Source: Planobispora rosea (GTDB lineage: Bacteria; Actinomycetota; Actinomycetes; Streptosporangiales; Streptosporangiaceae). Taken from it: a stretch of DNA of 64,000 nt. Numbering within the stretch: the stretch's first letter is position 1; every line of letters starts with the position of its first letter. Positions 1-7,134 of this stretch are shown here, piece after piece. The DNA is taken from positions 1-64,000 of the forward strand of contig NZ_BMQP01000039.1 in assembly GCF_014648175.1 (NCBI RefSeq). Reading direction: 5' to 3'. Below the pieces are notes generated by a model. That model was not told the origin of the DNA. It was given only the letters and a program-made list of their open reading frames with translations, and did no database searches. A program made the position numbers and the translations under genes.

Positions 1-291
1 GTCACGAGACAGGGATGATCACAAAGCGGGCGTAAATACACAAGTGCCGTTGCAGTACTAGCGCCAAGGTGCGTCAGGCATGACGGCCCGCCCCTTGGGA
101 GGAGAACCAATCGGTCGGATCGGCACGAGTCGCGATGCGGTATCGATCAGGACGGTGCCGAAAGGGTACGGGTCAGGTACTGCAGGGCCTGTACGGCCTT
201 GACCACCGTGGTGAGTCAGCGGCTACAACGGGTGGCACGCGACTACAACCCCCTGGTCGCGACGTCGTCGACGCCGCCGTACGCAAGCAGA

Positions 292-783
292 TCAGTCCTT
301 CGTTTCGCGGACGTCCTTTCCCTGCTCGGCGAACGCCTTGAAGTCCTGCATGTGCTGTTGCGACTGCTTGCGGAAGGCGCCGGGCGTCAGGAGCCCCACC
401 AGCCGCATCAGCAAGCCGCTGAACCGGTATTCGTTCTCGCTCACCCAGAGCGTCGTCTCCGGACCGGCTTCGGTGAACCGTTCGCGCGTAACGCTCCACA
501 TGCCCTCGCCGACGATCTCGCGCTCGAAGTGAACGACGCTCTCCTTCGGGATCCCGTGCAGGTCTGCCGGTTCCCGGCGCGTGATGGTCTCGGTGCCCTC
601 GAACTTCTGCTGCCCCATCTGCATCACGACCCGCGACGTGGTACCGACCTGCCCGTGCACCCCGGTCAACGGCTCGTGCAGCACCAGACCCCGCAGCCAC
701 TTCGGCAGGTGTGCCGGGTCGGCGAGCAGCTGGACAACCCTCTCCCGCGGCAGGGCGATCTCCATCGAGACGGTGTACTTCAT
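292..783 (-). CDS. SRPBCC-family (START-like) protein
   Basis: The 163-residue protein begins MKYTVSMEIALPRERV, the first beta strand of the START/polyketide-cyclase (SRPBCC) fold, followed by the characteristic helix 'LLADPAHLPKWLRGL'. The family forms a deep hydrophobic ligand cavity; the ligand here is unknown. Length and layout match single-domain members, with no signal peptide or membrane segment. A GGAG lies about 9 nt before the ATG. Upstream on the plus side lies the tRNA-remnant region, so the gene appears monocistronic. Fold assignment is fairly sure; role is not predictable. The 291 bp to its left hold no gene I can support. Confidence 0.8.
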   Translation of the reverse strand: MKYTVSMEIALPRERVVQLLADPAHLPKWLRGLVLHEPLTGVHGQVGTTSRVVMQMGQQKFEGTETITRREPADLHGIPKESVVHFEREIVGEGMWSVTRERFTEAGPETTLWVSENEYRFSGLLMRLVGLLTPGAFRKQSQQHMQDFKAFAEQGKDVRETKD

Positions 784-946
784 GGCGAAGCGCTCCAGGT
801 TCCTGAGGGAACGGGCCTACGCTAACAGCCTCGCCCCATATTGAACACGAAGCCGATCAACATCGATCAGGAGGGCGAAGCCAGGGATCAGTTCTAACGA
901 ATGACCGTGCACCGCCCGATGCCAGGAGATCGCCGATATCGATGCA

Positions 947-990
947 TTTCCCAAGCTGACAGCACGGGTTCGGTTCCCGTCACCTGCCCA
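947..990 (+). pseudogene. tRNA-Gly(CCC) 3'-half remnant
   Basis: This stretch reads like the 3' half of an actinobacterial tRNA-Gly(CCC): anticodon loop TTTCCCAA, variable region, a T-arm with stem ACGGG/CCCGT around loop TTCGGTT, and a 3' acceptor strand CACCTGC followed by CCA. No matching 5' acceptor strand (GCAGGTG) or D-arm lies in the 40 bases upstream, so it cannot fold into a whole tRNA. The T-loop has G where A58 is expected, another sign of decay. Such 3' tRNA fragments are typically left at attachment sites of integrated elements; that origin is inference. The assignment to Gly(CCC) is from memory of the tRNA sequence. Confidence 0.5.
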
Positions 991-1119
991 CGTACAAAAA
1001 GCGCTGTCCGGCATGCCGGATCGTCTACTCCTCGAACCAGGCCACCAAGCGGTCTCGCCGACATCGAGGCCGGGATTCCATGCGCAGCACCCGATGAATC
1101 CGTGGATGTCGGTTCCCAT
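991..1119 (-). pseudogene. Truncated gene start, MGTDIHGF-type protein
   Basis: On the minus strand an ATG opens with MGTDIHGFIGCCAW, resembling the N-terminus of a widespread actinobacterial and phage protein family that begins MGxDIHG and is normally well over 100 residues. After about 25 residues the similarity I recognise stops, and the frame runs into the tRNA remnant. No ribosome binding site is evident. I read it as the 5' stub of a gene cut at an integration or excision point. Apart from this stub and the tRNA piece, the 556-bp gap between 784 and 1339 shows nothing I can support. Confidence 0.3.
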
Positions 1120-1339
1120 GCCGGGATCTTCTTGTCCGCGGGAGGCGCTGTCCAACCCTTTGCGGTCACGAGTCGCTCGCCGGTAGGGCCATAGGTGGGT
1201 GAGGTGGATGTCCGAGCGGAGAGCCCAGCCCAGGGAGACATCCCGACCCGGGACTCGATCGTTTCCAGAGCCTTCCACGGTGCCGGCGCGGATGCCCCAG
1301 TCCTGTTGCCGGTGGCCGTCGTCGTTAGGGTGGTGCGGT

Positions 1340-1792
1340 GTGACGTCTGACTCCAGCGGGCCGGTCGATCTCGCTTCCTTGCCCAAGGCCGAGTTCGCTT
1401 TCCCCGGTCCGTTGCGCGATGCGATCGTGGCGGCGATTCTTAACGGTCGCAAGACTGCTACGACCGCTCTGGCCGTCGAGTACGCGCATGAGGGCGAGCC
1501 GCTGCCCGAGCTCGGCGAGCGGTCGGTAGTGGTGGACTCCGCCGATCGCCCGGTGGCCGTCATCGAGGTGACGGGCGTGCGTGTTGTGGCGCTGGGGGAG
1601 GTGGATACCGCCCACGCAGTGGACGAGGGCGAAGGCCACACAACGATCGCGCAGTGGCGTGCGGCCCATGAGAGGTTCTGGCACAGTCAGGAGATGTGCT
1701 CGGCGCTGGGCGATGCCGGCTTCACCGTGGACGACACCACCCCGGTGGTCCTGGAACGCTTCCGCGTCATCACCGATCTCCGCACAGCATGA
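1340..1792 (+). CDS. ASCH domain-containing protein
   Basis: The 150-residue product carries the ASCH-fold pattern: a short N-terminal helix, 'ILNGRKTATTAL' (the basic G-[RK]-K-T-x-T strand typical of ASCH), 'GERSVVVDSADRPVAVIEVTGV', and a C-terminal strand before the stop. ASCH domains are PUA-like RNA-binding folds, and some members (YqfB) hydrolyse N4-acetylcytidine; which applies here is unknown. I chose the GTG at 1340, which gives the usual family length and has AGGGTGG about 8 nt upstream; the frame remains open further upstream but that part is not family-like. It stands alone. Confidence 0.8.
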   Translation: MTSDSSGPVDLASLPKAEFAFPGPLRDAIVAAILNGRKTATTALAVEYAHEGEPLPELGERSVVVDSADRPVAVIEVTGVRVVALGEVDTAHAVDEGEGHTTIAQWRAAHERFWHSQEMCSALGDAGFTVDDTTPVVLERFRVITDLRTA

Positions 1793-1942
1793 GGACCATC
1801 GGCACCTTGCGAGGTCGGACGCCGCTCCGGTGAGATCAGCTCGCTTACCGCAGCGGCTGGAACCGGACGCTCAGCCGCATCTCCAGAGCCTCCGCCGATC
1901 GCTCCGGCGTCGGGACGGTGGGCATCGTCCCGCCCGCTCGGA

Positions 1943-1974
1943 GCCGTACTCCTTGGAGGCCGTACTCCTTGGAG
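1943..1974. repeat. Two tandem copies of a 16-bp unit
   Basis: The unit GCCGTACTCCTTGGAG occurs twice in direct succession without mismatch. It lies in the 345-bp gap 1793-2137, which shows no gene I can support. Confidence 0.8.
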
Positions 1975-2137
1975 GAGGTCTTCCCGAGATCCGGGTTCGT
2001 CCGGTCCTCGTGAAAACCTCAAGCTCCTTTTCGGTCAGCCCGGCTTCGGCGTCACGCCTGGTCATGAGGATCTCCGGGACCGGGCGCCACCGGCCGGACA
2101 AGAATGGAGTCGCAAGATCTCTGGTAGACCAGGCTCC

Positions 2138-2566
2138 ATGAGCCTCCCTACGACTCAACACCTGCGCGTCGTCTCTCCAGCGTTCGTCGTCGAGCAACTG
2201 CCGCATGCAGCGTCGCCCGGAGACGACTGGGTCGTGCTTGTCCGCGGGCCGGAAGGGCTGACCGTTGTCCGTGCGGCCCGGCCTGTGGACTCAGGGGAAC
2301 GGTGGGTCGGTTTCTACAGCGGTGCCACAGCCCATGGCCTGGATGTTCCCGGAATGCTGGCGGCGATTGTCAAGCCGCTGGCGGAGGCGGCGATATCGGT
2401 ATTCGTCGCCTCGACCTCCCACGCCGACCTGGTTCTGGTTCCCGAGCAGGAAGAGCAGCAGGCCGTCATCGTCCTGAAGGAGGCGGGACATCAGGTGGAG
2501 AGCGGGGACGACGAAACCCGTGAACCTTTCTGGTCACAGCACTGGAGCGAGCCGCCCCAGAGCTGA
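2138..2566 (+). CDS. ACT domain-containing protein
   Basis: This 142-residue protein has a C-terminal ACT-like module: 'LDVPGMLAAIVKPLAEAAISVFVASTS' followed by the strand 'ADLVLVPEQ' and helix 'EEQQAVIVLKEAGHQV', the beta-alpha-beta arrangement of aspartokinase/CASTOR-type regulatory domains that bind amino acids. The N-terminal half ('VVLVRGPEGLTVVRAA') fits the companion strand region of the same family. There is no catalytic domain, so it is probably a free-standing ligand sensor. A hexamer TAGACC ends 7 nt before the ATG, implying a leaderless transcript. The gene ends 26 nt from the convergent fusion gene. Confidence 0.7.
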   Translation: MSLPTTQHLRVVSPAFVVEQLPHAASPGDDWVVLVRGPEGLTVVRAARPVDSGERWVGFYSGATAHGLDVPGMLAAIVKPLAEAAISVFVASTSHADLVLVPEQEEQQAVIVLKEAGHQVESGDDETREPFWSQHWSEPPQS

Positions 2567-2592
2567 TCACTGCCGAATCGTTCTCAGCGGTC

Positions 2593-3696
2593 TCATCGTC
2601 CCGCCGCTGCCAGCTCTTCGCCGGAAACCCCGACGGCGCCGTGCGCGGACACCGGCTTGGTGAGGGTGGCCGTCGCGCCGTCGGACGACTCCGTACGGTA
2701 CCCCTGGGAGTGGTAGAGGCGGATGTTGTGCCGGCTCTGGGCGCCGGTGGACAGCACGATGCGGCTGCAGGAGGCGTCGGCCGCGGCTTCGGCCTCACGC
2801 AGCAGCCAGCGTCCCACGCCCTGGCCGCGCAGATCGGGGACGACGCCGAGGCGGCCCACGTGCCAGTCGCCGTCCACGCGGCGCGTACGCACCATGCCCA
2901 GGAGCCGGCCGTCCCGCCACAAGCCGGTGGTCTGCCAGGTGGCCAGCCATGCGCGCACCTGCTCCAGCGGCTCCTCCAGGGCGGGGATGGCCAGGGTGTC
3001 GTTGGCCGTCGCCTCCTCCACCCAGCAGCAACGCTGGAGCACCAGAACCTCCGCAGCGTCGTCCGGGGTCAGCGCCCTCACGTAGGACCCCGGCACCGGT
3101 CCGGCGTCTGAGCGGGTGCGCTCGCGCATCGGCCGCAGGGCGTGCGCGAGGCGGACGAGCTCGTCCAGGACCCCGACGGCGGCCTGGTCGCGGCCGGCGT
3201 CCGGGCGGAGCCGCCCGCCGTCGACCGCGTCGGCGATGCGCAGGGCGACCGTGGCGCCCAGCGGCACCAGCCGCAGCGTGGTCACCACCTGCTTGGCGTG
3301 CTGGACCGACCGGGTGCCCGCCGAGGTGTTGCCGTAGCTGACGAACCCCATCGGCTTCCACGCCCATTCCCGGCCCAGGTAGTCGAGGGCGTTCTTGAAG
3401 GCCGCGGGCATGCCGTAGTTGTACTCGGGGGTGACCGCGATGAAGCCGTCCGCCGCGTCCACCATCGCGCTCCACCGCTTGGTGTGCTCGTTCCGGTAGA
3501 GGCCGGACGCCGGCTCTTCCTCCTCGTCGAGGAACGGCAGGGCGAGGTCGCCGAGGGCCACCGGCAGCAGTTCCACGCCCAGTTCCGTGGCCCGCGGCGC
3601 GATCGCGTCGATCAGCCACTGCCCCACGGCCGGGCCGAGAGCACCGGGACGGGTGCTGCAGGTGAGGACGAGGACTCGCAGAGTTTTCGTTGACAT
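2593..3696 (-). CDS. NADPH-dependent FMN reductase / GNAT acetyltransferase fusion
   Basis: One 367-residue frame joins two enzymes. Residues about 4-185 are a flavodoxin-like FMN reductase ('LTCSTRPGALGPAVGQWL' phosphate loop, 'VTPEYNYGMPAAFKNALDYL' flavin loop). Residues about 205-355 are a GNAT acetyltransferase with the acetyl-CoA motif 'RGQGVGRWLL' and a C-terminal 'NIRLYHSQGY'. Each part alone is a complete small protein, so the fusion is unusual. The ATG at 3696 is chosen over one 12 nt upstream because TTGACA-N18-TATGTT ends 7 nt before it, giving a leaderless mRNA. The divergent MarR gene probably controls it. Substrates of both domains are unknown. Confidence 0.85.
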   Translation of the reverse strand: MSTKTLRVLVLTCSTRPGALGPAVGQWLIDAIAPRATELGVELLPVALGDLALPFLDEEEEPASGLYRNEHTKRWSAMVDAADGFIAVTPEYNYGMPAAFKNALDYLGREWAWKPMGFVSYGNTSAGTRSVQHAKQVVTTLRLVPLGATVALRIADAVDGGRLRPDAGRDQAAVGVLDELVRLAHALRPMRERTRSDAGPVPGSYVRALTPDDAAEVLVLQRCCWVEEATANDTLAIPALEEPLEQVRAWLATWQTTGLWRDGRLLGMVRTRRVDGDWHVGRLGVVPDLRGQGVGRWLLREAEAAADASCSRIVLSTGAQSRHNIRLYHSQGYRTESSDGATATLTKPVSAHGAVGVSGEELAAAGR

Positions 3697-3733
3697 GGAA
3701 ACGAACATAGCTGGTAACTTGTTTACATGTCAA
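3690..3733. promoter_or_regulatory. Interlocked divergent leaderless promoters with MarR-type operator
   Basis: Minus strand: TTGACA (3733-3728), 18-bp spacer, TATGTT (3709-3704), then 7 nt to the ATG at 3696. Plus strand: TTGACA (3690-3695), 19-bp spacer, TAACTT (3715-3720), then 6 nt to the ATG at 3727. The two promoters face away from each other and overlap completely. An imperfect palindrome GTAACTTGTTTAC (3714-3726) lies in the minus promoter's spacer and overlaps the plus -10, a natural MarR operator position. Each -35 lies at the other gene's start codon. Confidence 0.6.
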
Positions 3734-4200
3734 AGAAAAGTTCGGGGAAGTCCGGGAAGACGGTGCGCTGGCTCGACGCGGACGAAGAACGCGCCTGGCG
3801 CGCCCTCCGCCGGATGATGATCGCGATCCAGTCGCGCACCGCGCACGACCTGGCCGCGATCGGCCTGTCGGAAGCCGATTACGAGGTGCTCAGCACGCTC
3901 TCCGAGCGTCCGGGCCGCACCAGCACGCTGCGCGAGCAGGCCGCCAAGATGGGCTGGTCACGCAGCCGCCTGTCGCGGCACGCCACTCGCATGGAGACCC
4001 GCGGCCTCGTGCGGCGCGAGCCCGACCCGGACGACGGCCGTGGCTGTTACCTGGTCCTGACCGAGCACGGCATGGAGACGCTCGAGGACGCCGCCCCGGC
4101 ACACCTGGAATCGGTCCGCCGCCACGTCATCGACCGGCTCTCGCCCGCAGACCTGTCCGCCCTGGAAAGCATCGCCCGCAAACTGGAAGAACCCGCATGA
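3727..4200 (+). CDS. MarR-family transcriptional regulator
   Basis: The 157 residues show the MarR winged helix: 'LSEADYEVLSTLSERP' (dimer and first helices), 'STLREQAAKMGWSRSRLSRHATRMETRGLV' (recognition helices) and the wing 'REPDPDDGRGCYLVLTEHG'. The first 17 residues are Lys/Ser-rich and probably disordered. MarR proteins usually repress a divergent neighbour and release DNA on ligand or oxidant binding; the gene shares an intergenic region of only 30 bp with the FMN-reductase/GNAT fusion, the obvious target. No ribosome binding site precedes the ATG, consistent with the leaderless promoter. Confidence 0.88.
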   Translation: MSKKSSGKSGKTVRWLDADEERAWRALRRMMIAIQSRTAHDLAAIGLSEADYEVLSTLSERPGRTSTLREQAAKMGWSRSRLSRHATRMETRGLVRREPDPDDGRGCYLVLTEHGMETLEDAAPAHLESVRRHVIDRLSPADLSALESIARKLEEPA

Positions 4201-4373
4201 GCATCATGCGCCTTCCCGGGTCGGCCGATCGAAGCGTGCAGCACTCCTATCTCCCCGGCTCAGAGGGCGCATGGCCAAACAGGCGCTCAGAAGTGATCAG
4301 GCCGGTGCCGCGCACCGCGGTCGGCTCGTAGTGGCGCATCTCCTCGATCATCCGGCATAGGGCCCGAGAACGC

Positions 4374-4784
4374 TCAGGCCACGTTGGTGTTCTGCATGGC
4401 GCCGATCCACCAGGCGCCGTCCTTCTTGACCGCCACCACGGTGCCGTGGTTGGCGAAGGCTCCCTGAGGGGTCGTGGTGTCCTGACGAAGGTGGAGGATC
4501 GCGAGGCCGGGGGCGGGAGAGGAGATGTCCATGATCTCGATGCGGGTCGTCCAGCCGGTGACGGGGCCGTTCAGCCGGGCCGTGTGGTAGTCGAACAGCT
4601 CGGACCAGCCGCGCAGGACGGTGCCGTCGGGGACGATCACGACGGCGTCGTCGCTGAACGGGCCGTCGAGCACGGCCGCGTCCTTCCGGTTGAAGCCGGT
4701 CTCGATCCGGGCGAGGAGCCGCTTCAGGTCACGCCGGTCCTGCTCGGTGACGGTGGGACCGTAAACGGTGGGTCGAGCGGTCAT
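4374..4784 (-). CDS. SgcJ/EcaC-family (NTF2-like) protein
   Basis: A 136-residue single-domain NTF2/SnoaL-fold protein: N-terminal helix 'EQDRRDLKRLLARIETGFNRKDA', then 'FSDDAVVIVPDGTVLRGWSELFDYH' and the strands ending 'VAVKKDGAWWIGAMQNTNV'. The pattern matches the SgcJ/EcaC family, found as stand-alone proteins and in polyketide clusters. Substrate unknown. It lies 36 nt downstream of the DsbA-like gene on the same strand and may be cotranscribed. The 173 bp to the left show only a short minus-strand tail-like frame (see rejected items). Confidence 0.78.
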   Translation of the reverse strand: MTARPTVYGPTVTEQDRRDLKRLLARIETGFNRKDAAVLDGPFSDDAVVIVPDGTVLRGWSELFDYHTARLNGPVTGWTTRIEIMDISSPAPGLAILHLRQDTTTPQGAFANHGTVVAVKKDGAWWIGAMQNTNVA

Positions 4785-4820
4785 GGTGGTGCACCTTTCT
4801 CGGAGGTCGGGGTTCGGATG

Positions 4821-5432
4821 TCAGGCGTCGTCGAGGGCGGCCAGAATGTCCTGTTCTGAGGGGGTGCCACCGGTCGCGGGGCGGCCGGCGAACCGGAGGA
4901 CGGGCACCCCGCGAACGCCGGTGCGGCGCACCCGTTCGAGCTCGGCGCGGGTCTCGGCGGCCCCCTCGTCGCTCCACCGGACACCGACCTCGGACGCGAG
5001 ACGCCGGAGGACGTCGGGGTCGGCGACGTTGAGCTCATCGGTGTGGTGCGCGCGGAAGAGGCGCTCGACCATCTGCTCCCCGAGACCCTGGTCGCCGGCG
5101 AGGGCGACGAGACGGTGCGCTTCGAAGGTGTTGGAGAAGATCGCCTTGTCGTGCCTGAGGGTCAGGCCCTCGGCAGCCGCCAGTTCGGTGATCTCGGCCA
5201 CGGCCTGTGCGGGGTCGATGCCGAACGCCCTGCGCAACACCTCCACCTTGAGCTCGCCCTCCGCGGTCGCCTCGGGGTCCAGTTGGAAGGGGCGGAAGAC
5301 GACCTCGGCCCGCCCGCCTTCGGCGCGGAAATGGGTCAAGGCCCGCTGAAGCCGGGTGAAGGCGAAATATGACCACACGCAGGGGATGTCGAAGGTGAAC
5401 TCGACCTGGGTGCTCGTACCGTTGTCGTTCAT
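4821..5432 (-). CDS. DsbA/FrnE-family oxidoreductase-like protein
   Basis: The 203 residues follow the FrnE branch of the DsbA family: strand 'VEFTFDIPCVWSYFA' with the active-site position at residues 18-21, a helical insertion ('ATAEGELKVEVLRRAFGI', 'LFRAHHTDELNVADPDVLRRLA'), and the cis-Pro segment 'VRGVPVLRFAGRPATGG'. The usual CxxC is C-V-W-S, so only the first cysteine remains; classic dithiol oxidation is unlikely and a glutathione- or mycothiol-type isomerase role is possible. No signal peptide, so cytoplasmic. It faces the FMN-reductase gene across a 152-bp divergent region with a large dyad. Confidence 0.82.
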   Translation of the reverse strand: MNDNGTSTQVEFTFDIPCVWSYFAFTRLQRALTHFRAEGGRAEVVFRPFQLDPEATAEGELKVEVLRRAFGIDPAQAVAEITELAAAEGLTLRHDKAIFSNTFEAHRLVALAGDQGLGEQMVERLFRAHHTDELNVADPDVLRRLASEVGVRWSDEGAAETRAELERVRRTGVRGVPVLRFAGRPATGGTPSEQDILAALDDA

Positions 5433-5439
5433 GCCGCCA

Positions 5440-5549
5440 ACGTTAGGAAGGCATCCGGGTTCCCCTCCTCTGTCATGTGACCGGGTCCGCCCCGGTCGCC
5501 GGACCCGGTCACATGACAGAGGCGACCCCCGTCACGCGCCTCCTAGCGT
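5440..5549. promoter_or_regulatory. Divergent promoter region with a 23-bp perfect inverted repeat
   Basis: Arms at 5467-5489 and 5500-5522 are perfect reverse complements (23 bp each, 10-bp spacer; inner part ACCGGGTCCG, outer part CTGTCATGTG). A TAACGT box on the minus strand (5445-5440) and a TAGCGT box on the plus strand (5544-5549) each lie exactly 24 nt from the corresponding TGACAG in the arm, so the region is symmetric about 5494/5495. Both neighbours start outward from here. A terminator is unlikely in this position; a shared regulator or activator site fits better. Confidence 0.65.
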
Positions 5550-5584
5550 CATCCTCGTCAACCCCGACCTGAGGAGAACGCGGG

Positions 5585-6151
5585 ATGCTGAACGTAGCGA
5601 TCATCATTGGCAGCGTCAGGGAAGGCCGGTTCGGGCCGGTCGTGGCCGACTGGTTCGTCGACCAGGCGAAGGCGAGCGGCCAGGTCGCCCTCGACGTGAT
5701 CGACCTGGCCGAGGTGGACCTGCCGCTGGTCATGCCCGCGAGTGTGCCGCCCGCGCCGCAGATGACCGAGTTGTCCCGGCGGCTGCACGCGGCGGACGCC
5801 TTCGTCTTCGTGACACCCGAGTACAACCGGAGCTTCCCCGCCTCGGTGAAGAACGTCATCGACTGGCATTACACCGAGTGGCAGGCCAAGCCGGTGGGCC
5901 TCATCTCCTACGGTTCGATGTCAGGCGGTCAGCATGCGATCCAGGCGTTGCGTGCGGTCTTCGCCGAGCTGCACGCGGTCACGATCAGGGAGACGATCAG
6001 CTTCGTCCACCCCTGGAACCAGTTCGGCGAGGACGGCCGGCACCTCGACCCCTCGGCTCCGGAGCAGGCCGCCAGGGCGCTGCTGGACCAGCTCGGCTGG
6101 TGGGCGCGCGCGTTGAAGAACGCCAGGGCCGAGCACCCGTACGGGAGCTGA
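5585..6151 (+). CDS. NADPH-dependent FMN/quinone reductase
   Basis: A 188-residue flavodoxin-fold reductase: 'IIGSVREGRFGPVVADWF' (phosphate-binding loop after strand 1), 'FVFVTPEYNRSFPASVKNVIDWHYTEW' (the PEYN flavin loop) and 'VGLISYGSMSGGQHAIQALR'. Family members transfer electrons from NAD(P)H through FMN to quinones, azo dyes or chromate. GAGGAG lies 9 nt before the ATG. It is followed after 3 nt by a quinone-oxidoreductase-type gene, so the two probably form an operon for quinone or electrophile handling, expressed from the symmetric divergent promoter. Confidence 0.88.
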   Translation: MLNVAIIIGSVREGRFGPVVADWFVDQAKASGQVALDVIDLAEVDLPLVMPASVPPAPQMTELSRRLHAADAFVFVTPEYNRSFPASVKNVIDWHYTEWQAKPVGLISYGSMSGGQHAIQALRAVFAELHAVTIRETISFVHPWNQFGEDGRHLDPSAPEQAARALLDQLGWWARALKNARAEHPYGS

Positions 6152-6154
6152 CCG

Positions 6155-7120
6155 GTGAAGGCGGTCAAGCAGTACGCCTTCGGCGGCCCGCACGTGCTGG
6201 TCCATGAGGACGTCGACGAGCCGCGGCCCGGGCCGTGGCAGGTGCGTATCAAGGTGGCGGCGGCGGGGGTGTCCCGGCTGGATCTGGCCGTCCGCGCGGG
6301 AGTCCACCCGTGGTCGCCCACGCTGCCGATCATCCCGGGGAGGGAGGTGGCGGGGGTGGTCGAGGCCCTCGGTGACGGTGTTCCGAGCCGCTGGCTGGGG
6401 CGGCGGGTCGTCACCTGCCTGGGCCTGGCCGGCGGGGGCTACGCCGAGCTGGCCGTACGTGAGGTCGCGGCCGTGCACGAGATCGGTGACGAGGTCCCGG
6501 ACGAGGCGGCCGTCGCGGCCGTCGTGACCGGCCGGACCGCCGTCGGCGTCCTGGACGCCGCTCGTGTCGCCGCCGGGGACGTGGTGCTGGTGCTCGGGGC
6601 CGCGGGCGGCGTCGGCGGCATGCTCGTGCAGGCCGCGGCGAACCTGGGCGCGACCGTCGTAGGGGTGGCGGGCGGCCCGGCCAGGTCCGCCGCCGCTCGC
6701 CGGCATGGCGCGGCCGTACCGGTGGACCATCACGAACCCGGCTGGGCCGGGCGGGTGACGCGGGAGCTGGCGGGCCGCCCGGTGACCACGCTGCTCGACG
6801 GGGTCGGCGGCGAGCTCGGGCGTCAGGCCGTGGACCTGCTCGGGTACGGCGGCCGTGCCGTCGTCTTCGGCTGGGCGAGCGGCACGCCCGTCGAGGTGCC
6901 CGCCCGCGACCTGTACGAGCGCGAGCTCACCCTGCGCGGCGCGCCCGGCCCGGCCCCTGGCTCCGGCGGGGTGCGCAGGCTGGAGGAACGCGCCCTGGCC
7001 GCCGTGCGCGACGGCGTCATCACTCCCCTGGTCCGGCGCTTCCCCCTCGCGGAGGCCGCCACCGCCCACGCCGAGCTGGAATCCAGACGTGCGACAGGAA
7101 AGATCATCCTCGTACCGTAG
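6155..7120 (+). CDS. Quinone oxidoreductase-like medium-chain dehydrogenase
   Basis: The 321 residues form an MDR-superfamily NADPH:quinone reductase: catalytic domain 'PRPGPWQVRIKVAAAGVSRLDLAVRAG', the Rossmann motif 'VLGAAGGVGGMLVQAAANLGA' near residues 148-168, and the C-terminal 'RFPLAEAATAHAELESRRATGKIILVP' that ends zinc-independent QOR proteins. No structural-zinc cysteine cluster is present. It uses a GTG start 3 nt after the preceding stop, implying translational coupling with the FMN reductase. Likely substrate: quinones or unsaturated carbonyls, using NADPH (family knowledge). Confidence 0.88.
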   Translation: MKAVKQYAFGGPHVLVHEDVDEPRPGPWQVRIKVAAAGVSRLDLAVRAGVHPWSPTLPIIPGREVAGVVEALGDGVPSRWLGRRVVTCLGLAGGGYAELAVREVAAVHEIGDEVPDEAAVAAVVTGRTAVGVLDAARVAAGDVVLVLGAAGGVGGMLVQAAANLGATVVGVAGGPARSAAARRHGAAVPVDHHEPGWAGRVTRELAGRPVTTLLDGVGGELGRQAVDLLGYGGRAVVFGWASGTPVEVPARDLYERELTLRGAPGPAPGSGGVRRLEERALAAVRDGVITPLVRRFPLAEAATAHAELESRRATGKIILVP

Positions 7121-7121
7121 T

Positions 7122-7134
7122 TACACTTCTGCCC
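7122..7134 (+). promoter_or_regulatory. Leaderless -10 region for the LuxR-family gene
   Basis: TACACT (7122-7127) ends 7 nt before the ATG at 7135 and starts directly after the stop codon of the upstream gene. The LuxR gene can therefore be transcribed on its own as a leaderless message. Confidence 0.45.

Noticed and set aside
4247-4373. Minus-strand tail-like frame containing RMIEEMRHYEPTAVRGTGL
   Set aside because: It looks like a protein C-terminus but has no start, abuts the SgcJ-like gene, and I could not assign a family; too little to call a pseudogene.
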